This document shows, piece after piece, positions 1 through 5,250 of a stretch of 6,932 nucleotides of DNA; position 1 is the first letter of the stretch, and each line of letters starts with the position of its first letter. A model generated the notes under the pieces. The model was not told the origin of the DNA and did no database searches. It was given only the letters and a program-made list of their open reading frames with translations. The position numbers were made by a program, and so were the translations under genes. Source of the DNA: CAZGYE01 sp964530165 (GTDB taxonomy: Bacteria > Planctomycetota > Planctomycetia > Planctomycetales > Planctomycetaceae); the NCBI GenBank assembly GCA_964530165.1, contig CAZGYE010000306.1:1-6932 (forward strand), read 5' to 3'.

Positions 1-690
1 CAGCCGGAACGGGTTCACACTGTTGCACAGGTAGATTCCCTCTTGGGCGCAGACTTCGCGGACCCGCATCATCGCGTCGTCGAAGTCCCCCTCGATTTGC
101 AGCGTCGCCGCCCCGTGATCGAGCGCCTGCGACAGCTTGCCGGTGGCGATCTTGCCGCTGCCGATGAACACGATCGCCCGAAACAGGTTCGTGGTGCCGG
201 CAAAAATCGCCAGCGAAGCGCTGGTGTTGCCCGTCGAGGCGCACGCCGCCCACTTCGCACCAACCAGCCGCGCGTGCGTGACCGCTGCCGTCATGCCGTT
301 GTCTTTGAAACTCCCCGAGGGGTTCAGCCCCTCGTACTGCAAAAAGAGCCGTCCGGGCTGCATGCCCACGTATCGACCCACCGCGGCTGATTCTTGCAGG
401 ATCGTCTGCCCTTCCCCGATCGTGACGATGCTCTCTTCCGGCGCGAACGGCAGCAGCTCGCGGAATCGCCAAACGCCGCTGAAATCGAGCGCGTTTTGGC
501 GATGGCCCCACCGCGTCTCGAACTCACGCATCGAGCTGGGCACCGGCACGCGGTCCCATTGGTAGTCGACGTCCAACAGCCCGCCGCAGTCCGGGCAGGA
601 CGTGAGCACCTCGTCGACGGAGAACCGGCCGCCGCACTCCGGTGAAATGCAGGTCTGATACGCAAATTCGGTCGTGGTTGTGATGGAAAT
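1..690 (-). CDS. thrC: Threonine synthase, N-terminal part (3' end off the left edge)
   Basis: Converts O-phosphohomoserine to threonine with pyridoxal phosphate in the cytoplasm, the last step of threonine synthesis. The minus frame is open from a TGA at 696-694 to the window edge, giving 230 codons. Numbered from an ATT at 690-688, a zinc ribbon comes first (Cys14, Cys19, Cys32, Cys35), as in many bacterial threonine synthases. A GEGQT motif follows at 92-96, then NPSGSFKDNGM with the PLP-binding Lys129, and STGNTSASLA, the phosphate-cradle region. The visible end, SVNPFRL, is also typical. About half of a roughly 400-450 residue protein is present. The start is unclear: no ATG, GTG or TTG lies between the TGA and the zinc ribbon. 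ATT 690 has GCGGAG eight bases upstream. ATC 684 would give the N-terminus expected for relatives (TTTTEFAYQ). The first canonical in-frame start, GTG 609, would delete the first Cys pair. Product assignment is very secure; the start is not. Confidence 0.93.
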   Translation of the reverse strand, partial: MSITTTTEFAYQTCISPECGGRFSVDEVLTSCPDCGGLLDVDYQWDRVPVPSSMREFETRWGHRQNALDFSGVWRFRELLPFAPEESIVTIGEGQTILQESAAVGRYVGMQPGRLFLQYEGLNPSGSFKDNGMTAAVTHARLVGAKWAACASTGNTSASLAIFAGTTNLFRAIVFIGSGKIATGKLSQALDHGAATLQIEGDFDDAMMRVREVCAQEGIYLCNSVNPFRL

Positions 691-698
691 GGATCACG

Positions 699-704
699 CT
701 CCGC
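699..704 (-). promoter_or_regulatory. Probable ribosome binding site of thrC (GCGGAG)
   Basis: Read on the minus strand, GCGGAG lies eight bases before ATT 690-688 and fourteen before ATC 684-682. It favours ATT as the start codon of thrC. A GTG at 697-695 also follows it, but in a different frame. The site is short and could be chance in GC-rich DNA. Confidence 0.4.
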
Positions 705-869
705 GAAAAGAGTTGTCGGTTGTCTTGTGGAAACGGCGTTCCCGTCGGCATACCGCCTGCAAGCCAAGCTGGGCCACGGGGAATGTCGTCAGCGTCCCTA
801 TTGTCGTGCTCGGTCCACATGGCCGCAACTGCAATGGGCAAGACGACATTGTCCTGGGCCTGTTGGTTT

Positions 870-881
870 GCTTTCGAAAGC
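870..881. repeat. Perfect 12-bp palindrome GCTTTCGAAAGC
   Basis: GCTTTCGAAAGC equals its own reverse complement. It lies in the thrC/LRR intergenic region, nine bases left of a larger hairpin. A palindrome of this size could be a dimeric regulator site, but no second copy was seen in the window and no regulator is encoded here. Chance occurrence is possible. Confidence 0.4.
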
Positions 882-890
882 CGGGCGAAG

Positions 891-930
891 TAGGCTGGCG
901 ACATCTTGCTGATGTGGTAGGATCAGCCTA
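891..930. repeat. Nested inverted repeat (hairpin) upstream of the LRR gene
   Basis: TAGGCTG at 891-897 pairs with CAGCCTA at 924-930. Inside it, ACATC at 901-905 pairs with GATGT at 911-915 around the five-base loop TTGCT. The arrangement resembles a small dispersed extragenic palindromic repeat. It has no T-run on either side, so it is not a standard intrinsic terminator. Confidence 0.55.
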
Positions 931-948
931 CTGATGTGGTAGGATCAG
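909..948. repeat. Direct duplication of an 18-bp sequence (22-bp period)
   Basis: CTGATGTGGTAGGATCAG occurs at 909-926 and again, identically, at 931-948. Each copy has its own inverted ends, CTGAT and ATCAG. The first copy overlaps the hairpin at 891-930. The second contains GTG 936, the first possible start of the LRR frame, which argues against that codon as the real start. The repeats could be operator-like sites or part of a dispersed extragenic repeat. Confidence 0.7.
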
Positions 949-959
949 TGTTGTTTTTC

Positions 960-964
960 GGGAG
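960..964 (+). promoter_or_regulatory. Ribosome binding site of the LRR gene (GGGAG)
   Basis: GGGAG ends ten bases before GTG 975. This selects GTG 975 over the earlier in-frame GTGs at 936 and 948. Starting at 975 also places a compact lipoprotein signal right at the N-terminus. Confidence 0.5.
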
Positions 965-974
965 TAGCTACCTC

Positions 975-2294
975 GTGAGACTGTCGACTGCGTTGCCCTG
1001 TCTGCTCTGGTTTGGGCTGCTTTTTGGCTGCGATTCGCAGAAAGGCGGACCGCTGCCGATCAAACCACCGCCTGATACGCCCCAGCCGGCCGTCGAGAAA
1101 CCAAAGCCTGACGACCCGGCAGCCGTGGCAGCTCTGAAGAAGTTGGGCCGAATCGGTCAAAACGACTCGCATTCCGTCATTCTGGTCGACCTCAGAGCAA
1201 GCCAACCAAAGGATGACGACCTCGTTCACCTGAAAGGTCTGCCGCACCTGGAAAGTGTGCTTCTGTTCGGGCCGGACATCACCGATGCCGGCATGGATCA
1301 CCTCAAAGACCTCAAGACGCTTCGCGTGCTGAGCCTGAGAGAAACCCTCGTGACAGACGCCGGTCTGGAGACGCTCAAAGGCCTGACCAATCTGGTTGTG
1401 TTGGACCTGTTTCGCACCGACATCTCGGACGAGGGCCTGAAGCACCTGGCCGGTTTCAAGAAACTTCAGGATTTGGACCTGCGGCGGACCGGCATCGGAG
1501 ACGGCGCGTTCGTTCATTTGAAGGGCCTGACGAAACTGAAGTTTCTCAAGTTCCAGCAAACAAACGTTACCGACGCCGGTCTGGAACACCTGTTGGCCTT
1601 GACCAACCTGGAGATGATTAACCTTTCCGACGCCAACTTCCACGATGACGGCCTGGAGAAACTGAAGAACCTCAAGAAGCTCAGGATACTGGAACTGGAT
1701 AAGACCGAATTGACCGACGAGGGACTCAAGTATCTCGCCACGCTGCCCAACCTCGAGAAGCTGCTTGTTCGTTTCACCTACGTCGGCGACGCGGGGATGG
1801 CACATCTTGCCGGGAACAAGACGCTCAAGATTCTGTCGGTGCGGGACACATCCGTCGGCGACGCCGGCCTGGCCCATCTGAAGAACAACACCGCGCTGGA
1901 AGACCTGGACCTCATGGAAACGCTGGTGACCGACGCCGGTCTCGAGCATCTGAAAGGGCTCGTGAACCTCAAGCGACTGAGCCTGAATTCAACGAGTTCC
2001 GCCGTGGGAGAGATCACCGACGCCGGGTTAAAGATTCTCGCAGAGCTGACAAACCTCAACGATTTGGACCTGGAAGGCGCCAGCATCACCGACGCCGGCC
2101 TCCAGTATCTCGGCAACATGGCCAAACTACAGCGATTGTCGCTCATCCGGACGCAGATTTCCGATGACGGACTGAAATATGTGCACTCGCTGGTTGATCT
2201 GCAAGAATTGAAACTCAACAACACGAAAGTCACGGCTGGCGGCGTCGAGAAGCTGAAGCAGGCGTTGCCGAACTGTACGGTCATCGGTCCCTGA
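975..2294 (+). CDS. Leucine-rich-repeat lipoprotein
   Basis: Predicted exported, lipid-anchored protein of 439 residues; its ligand is unknown. From GTG 975 it starts MRLSTALPCLLWFGLLFGC, a type II signal peptide with lipobox LFGC and the lipidated Cys19. Residues 20-50 form a Pro/Lys-rich linker. A leucine-rich solenoid follows to the C-terminus: one divergent repeat at about 79-101, then thirteen repeats at 102-418, 24 residues each except one, on the pattern [IV]TDAGLxHLxxLxxLxxLxLxxT, and a cap at 419-439 ending LPNCTVIGP. Repeat 318-346 is 29 residues, with an extra SAVGE. This repeat type is abundant in planctomycete secreted proteins and is normally a protein-binding surface; that role is inferred. 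An upstream in-frame GTG at 936 would add 13 residues before the signal peptide and lies in a DNA repeat, so I prefer 975. The gene is divergent from thrC, and a tandem array follows its stop directly. Confidence 0.9.
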   Translation: MRLSTALPCLLWFGLLFGCDSQKGGPLPIKPPPDTPQPAVEKPKPDDPAAVAALKKLGRIGQNDSHSVILVDLRASQPKDDDLVHLKGLPHLESVLLFGPDITDAGMDHLKDLKTLRVLSLRETLVTDAGLETLKGLTNLVVLDLFRTDISDEGLKHLAGFKKLQDLDLRRTGIGDGAFVHLKGLTKLKFLKFQQTNVTDAGLEHLLALTNLEMINLSDANFHDDGLEKLKNLKKLRILELDKTELTDEGLKYLATLPNLEKLLVRFTYVGDAGMAHLAGNKTLKILSVRDTSVGDAGLAHLKNNTALEDLDLMETLVTDAGLEHLKGLVNLKRLSLNSTSSAVGEITDAGLKILAELTNLNDLDLEGASITDAGLQYLGNMAKLQRLSLIRTQISDDGLKYVHSLVDLQELKLNNTKVTAGGVEKLKQALPNCTVIGP

Positions 2295-2296
2295 CC

Positions 2297-2431
2297 GGAC
2301 CGGTTGCCCGGCTCGGACCGGTTGCCCGGATCGGATCGGTTGCCCGGCTCGGATCGGTTGCCCGGATCGGACCGGTTGCCCGGATCGGATCGGTTGCCGG
2401 CTCGGATCGGTTGCCGGCTCGGGGCGGTTTA
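2297..2431. repeat. GC-rich 17/18-bp tandem array after the LRR gene
   Basis: Seven units and a partial eighth follow the consensus GGAYCGGTTGCCCGGMTC. They lie at 2297-2314, 2315-2332, 2333-2350, 2351-2368, 2369-2386 (18 bp each), 2387-2403 and 2404-2420 (17 bp, one C lost), with a remnant at 2421-2431. Units vary mainly at two sites, ACC/ATC and CTC/ATC. The array starts three bases after the LRR stop and ends 71 bases before the serA start. Units with CCGG on both sides of TTGC can form a short four-base stem. There are no spacers, so this is not CRISPR. It looks like a slippage-prone minisatellite. Confidence 0.92.
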
Positions 2432-2486
2432 CGTGAATCAACGCTGAGTTCCCAGCCGAATGGAATCTCGGAAACAGAGTCTTAAA

Positions 2487-2492
2487 AAGGAG
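2487..2492 (+). promoter_or_regulatory. Ribosome binding site of serA (AAGGAG)
   Basis: AAGGAG is a strong Shine-Dalgarno sequence nine bases before ATG 2502. It decides the start: an earlier in-frame ATG at 2460 would put this site inside the gene and add 14 residues not expected in the family. Confidence 0.85.
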
Positions 2493-2501
2493 TGTCTCCC
2501 C

Positions 2502-4121
2502 ATGCACCGAGTCCTGATTACGGACAACCTGTCGCCTGCCGGCTTGAAGATTCTGGAAGAGACGTCCGGCATCGAGGTGGACGTGCGAAAAGGTCTCTCG
2601 CCGGAAGAAGTCCGCGAAGCGTTGAAGGATGCCGACGGCATCATCATTCGCAGTGGTACAAAGCTGACCGCTGAGCTGCTCAAGGATCAACCGCGGCTGA
2701 AAGTGATCGTGCGGGCCGGCGTCGGCGTCGACAACATCGACCTGCAAGCGGCCACCCGCGAAGGCATTGTGGTGATGAACACACCGGCGGGCAACACCAC
2801 CAGCACCGCCGAGCACACGATCGCCATGCTCATGGCCCTGTCGCGGAACATCGCACCCGCCTCGGCCAGCATGCGGGAAGGAAAATGGGAACGTAAGAAA
2901 TTCACCGGCACGCAATTGGCCGGCAAAACGCTGGCGATCATCGGTCTGGGCCGCATCGGACAGGCGGTCGCCCGGCGTGCGCGCGGATTGGAAATGACGG
3001 TCATCGGCTACGATCCGTTCCTCTCGGCCGAGCGGGCCGCCGAACAGGGAATCGAACTGTTCCGCGACGTCGACGAACTTGTCGTCCGCTGCGATTACCT
3101 GACCGTCCACACGCCGTTGACCGACGAGACGCGCAGCATCGTCAATGCCGAGCGGATCGCGAAGATGAAACAAGGGGTGCGGATTATCAACTGTGCTCGC
3201 GGCGGCATCGTCGATGAAACGGCGCTGGCTGAGGGCGTCCATTCGGGACACGTGGCCGGCGCGGCGCTGGACGTCTACACCCATGAGCCGCCGGAAGGCT
3301 CGCCGCTGCTCGATCTGCCCGGTGTGCTGACCACTCCGCATTTGGGCGCGTCGACCGACGAGGCCCAGGAATCGGTCGCCCTCGAGGCGGCGGACATCAT
3401 CGGCGGGTTTCTGCTGCGCAGCGAGGTCCGCTACGCCATCAACGTGGCCCCGATCTCAGCCGCGGAAATCCAAGACGTCAAAGCGTATCTCGACCTGGGC
3501 CGTCGCCTCGGTCTGTTTCTGGCGCAGCGGAACAAATCGGGCGGACTGCGGGCGGCCAAAGTTCATTACCGGGGCGAAGCGGCCGGCAAGCAGACCAAGC
3601 TGATCACCGCCAGTTTTGCCGTCGGGCTGCTCGAATCGGCCCTGGATGAAAACGTAAATCTCGTGAACGCCGAGACGCTGGCTCACGAGCGAGGCATCGA
3701 GATCACCGAGTCCTCGTCGTCCGAAGCGGGCGACTTCTCGACGATGGTCACTGCCACGGTCCTCACCGACGACGGCGAGCTCACCGCGGCCGGTACGGTG
3801 TTCGGACACGAGTTCCTGCGTCTGGTCCGGCTGGGCGAGTTCCAGCTCGACGCCTACTTGGACGGAGCGTTGCTGCTGTACTTTCACCGCGACGTGCCGG
3901 GGCTGATCGGCTTTATCGGGACCGTCTGCGGCAAACACAAGGTCAACATCGCCCACATGGCCCTGGGACGCGCGGGAAACATGCCCGGCGGAGATTCAGT
4001 GGCCGTGCTGAACCTGGACAACGAACCGCCCGCCGAGGCCCTCGCGGAAATCGCCACCCACCCGGAAGTGACCGGAGTGGAACTAGTCAAGCTGCCACCG
4101 GCCGGCGCCCCGCTGCCCTAG
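2502..4121 (+). CDS. serA: D-3-phosphoglycerate dehydrogenase, long form
   Basis: Oxidises 3-phosphoglycerate to 3-phosphohydroxypyruvate with NAD in the cytoplasm, the first committed step of serine synthesis. The 539 residues match the long form (about 525-540). Domains in order: substrate-binding part from residue 1 (MHRVLITDNLSPAG) with RAGVGVDNID at 71-80; Rossmann NAD-binding domain with GLGRIG at 148-153 and the acidic Asp171; catalytic Arg233 in CARGG, Glu262 in HEPP and His280 in TPHLGAS; an intervening allosteric substrate-binding (ASB) domain at about 320-450; and a C-terminal ACT domain from about 457, with RDVPGLIGFIGTV and NIAHMALGR. In relatives the ACT domain mediates feedback by serine; whether that applies here is inferred. 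All catalytic residues are present, so the enzyme should be active. The DUF1501 gene follows after 34 bases on the same strand. Confidence 0.97.
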   Translation: MHRVLITDNLSPAGLKILEETSGIEVDVRKGLSPEEVREALKDADGIIIRSGTKLTAELLKDQPRLKVIVRAGVGVDNIDLQAATREGIVVMNTPAGNTTSTAEHTIAMLMALSRNIAPASASMREGKWERKKFTGTQLAGKTLAIIGLGRIGQAVARRARGLEMTVIGYDPFLSAERAAEQGIELFRDVDELVVRCDYLTVHTPLTDETRSIVNAERIAKMKQGVRIINCARGGIVDETALAEGVHSGHVAGAALDVYTHEPPEGSPLLDLPGVLTTPHLGASTDEAQESVALEAADIIGGFLLRSEVRYAINVAPISAAEIQDVKAYLDLGRRLGLFLAQRNKSGGLRAAKVHYRGEAAGKQTKLITASFAVGLLESALDENVNLVNAETLAHERGIEITESSSSEAGDFSTMVTATVLTDDGELTAAGTVFGHEFLRLVRLGEFQLDAYLDGALLLYFHRDVPGLIGFIGTVCGKHKVNIAHMALGRAGNMPGGDSVAVLNLDNEPPAEALAEIATHPEVTGVELVKLPPAGAPLP

Positions 4122-4142
4122 CGGTCAGGTAAGCTCAACGCC

Positions 4143-4147
4143 GAGGA
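4143..4147 (+). promoter_or_regulatory. Ribosome binding site of the DUF1501 gene (GAGGA)
   Basis: GAGGA ends eight bases before ATG 4156, in the 34-base gap after serA. No terminator-like hairpin fits in that gap, which is consistent with co-transcription. Confidence 0.6.
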
Positions 4148-4155
4148 ACCGATCG

Positions 4156-5250
4156 ATGGTGTTTCAAAACGGTCAACTGACCCGCCGGGCCATGTTGGGA
4201 TCCGCCGGGGCGACCCTTCTCGGACTTCAGGTGCGGAATCTGTCGGCCTTCTCCGAGACGAGCCACGCACCAAAAGCCCAGCACGTCATTCTTTTTTGGA
4301 ACGGCGGGGGCATGTCCCACCTCGACACGTGGGACCCCAAGCCAGGACGTCCCAGCCAGGGCGAGTTCCGACCGATCGCGACCTCTGCAGAGGGAGTGTT
4401 CATTTCCGAAATCTTCCCCCGGCTGGCCCGGCAGATGCATCACTGCGCTCTGATCCGCTCGCTCGTCGGAACATCGGGAGAACACCTGCCGGCCACGTAC
4501 AACTTGCAAACCGGCACCACGCCAGCCTCGAACCTCCATCACCCGGGAATCGGTTCGCTCGTCGTCCGCGAGACCGAAACCGTCGGCGACTTGCCGGCCT
4601 ATGTCTCCATCAGCGGGCGGGCGCCGCGCGCCGGCTATCTAGGCCCGAGCTGCGAAGCCTGTTTCATTCCCTCTCCGGGCGACAGAGACCCGTACCTCGC
4701 GTTTCCGGAATCCGTCGACGAGGCCGCCCGGTTGTTAGGCAGCCCGGCCCTCGAAGCGTTTCGGTTCGAGCACGTTCCCGCGACGACATGGAACCGGTAC
4801 GGCGACACCACGTTCGGCCGAGGCGCCTTGCTCGCCAAGCGACTGGTGGAACGGGGCGTGCGTTTCATCCAGGTCAACCGCTGCGGATTCGACACGCACA
4901 CCGGTAACTTCCCTGCGATGCGCGCACACGCCAAGGTGATGGACCCCGCCCTGTCGTCGCTGGTGGAAGACCTGGCCGATTCCGGCCTGCTCGAAAAGAC
5001 GCTGGTTGTCATGCTCAGCGAGTTTGGCCGCTCGCCGAGAATCAACGCGGGCGCTGGCCGCGATCACTGGCCGAACGTCTTTAGTTGCTTCCTGGCCGGC
5101 GGCGGGGTCCAAGGTGGCACCGTCGTCGGCGCATCGGACAAAGACGGCTGCCAGCCGGCCCAACGCCCGGTGACGGTCTCGGATCTACACGCCACCATCT
5201 TCCACACGCTATTGCCCGTTCATGGCTCGTCAGGCAGCGGAAAGATGTGA
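4156..5250 (+). CDS. DUF1501 family Tat-exported protein, C-terminally shortened
   Basis: Belongs to DUF1501, a family very common in planctomycetes and related to the alkaline phosphatase/sulfatase fold; substrate unknown. The 364 residues start with a twin-arginine signal, TRRAML at 9-14, followed by a short hydrophobic stretch, so export is predicted. Family motifs are present: VILFWNGGGMSHLDTWDPK (44-62), GEFRPI (69-74), SLVGTSGEH (102-110), GDTTFGRG (216-223), GFDTHTGN (244-251), SEFGRSP (288-294) and GRDHWP (301-306). Two things are odd. Relatives are usually above 400 residues, and here the stretch between GPSCEACF and GSPALEAF is short. The protein also stops soon after DLHATIFHTL (343-352), where relatives continue for about 30 more residues. 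The last twelve residues, LPVHGSSGSGKM, are mostly antisense to the end of the facing gene. The neighbour is serA, not the DUF1549/DUF1553 gene that often accompanies this family. Whether it is still functional is uncertain. Confidence 0.9.
   Translation: MVFQNGQLTRRAMLGSAGATLLGLQVRNLSAFSETSHAPKAQHVILFWNGGGMSHLDTWDPKPGRPSQGEFRPIATSAEGVFISEIFPRLARQMHHCALIRSLVGTSGEHLPATYNLQTGTTPASNLHHPGIGSLVVRETETVGDLPAYVSISGRAPRAGYLGPSCEACFIPSPGDRDPYLAFPESVDEAARLLGSPALEAFRFEHVPATTWNRYGDTTFGRGALLAKRLVERGVRFIQVNRCGFDTHTGNFPAMRAHAKVMDPALSSLVEDLADSGLLEKTLVVMLSEFGRSPRINAGAGRDHWPNVFSCFLAGGGVQGGTVVGASDKDGCQPAQRPVTVSDLHATIFHTLLPVHGSSGSGKM

Larger units (their letters stand above)
691..974. other. Divergent intergenic region between thrC and the LRR gene
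   Basis: This 284-base spacer separates thrC (leftward) from the LRR lipoprotein gene (rightward), so promoters for both should lie here. I see no clear -35/-10 pair on either strand. Open frames cross it on both strands (for example a minus frame from ATG 904), but none gives a recognisable protein. The right-hand part, 870-948, is rich in palindromes and repeats, listed separately. Confidence 0.6.

Noticed and set aside
524..904. Minus-strand open frame of 126 codons across the start of thrC and the intergenic region
   Set aside because: It overlaps thrC in another frame, its C-terminal part is an out-of-frame reading of the zinc ribbon, and its N-terminal part resembles no family I know. 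It also begins inside the repeat cluster.
936..974. Earlier GTG starts (936, 948) for the LRR gene
   Set aside because: GTG 936 lies inside the duplicated repeat and has no Shine-Dalgarno. Both would place extra residues before an otherwise compact lipoprotein signal. GTG 975 has GGGAG at a workable distance.
691..974. Promoters for thrC and the LRR gene
   Set aside because: Candidate TTG-containing -35 hexamers occur on both strands, but none pairs with a convincing -10 at suitable spacing, so no promoter is annotated.
945..1949. Long minus-strand open frame of 334 codons
   Set aside because: It is a complete shadow of the LRR gene. Its apparent periodicity comes from the 72-bp repeats of the real gene.
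2285..2302. CGGTCC/GGACCG stem around the LRR stop codon as an intrinsic terminator
   Set aside because: The stem is only six base pairs and no T-run follows, and it is partly made by the first array unit.
2297..2431. CRISPR array
   Set aside because: Units are contiguous and only 17-18 bp long with no spacers, and no cas gene is present.
2460..2501. Earlier ATG for serA at 2460
   Set aside because: It would put the strong AAGGAG site inside the gene and add 14 residues before the normal family N-terminus.
2127..3341. Long minus-strand open frame of 404 codons
   Set aside because: It is antisense to the LRR gene end, the tandem array and serA. Its repeat-rich part is just the array, whose mostly 18-bp period keeps a frame open.
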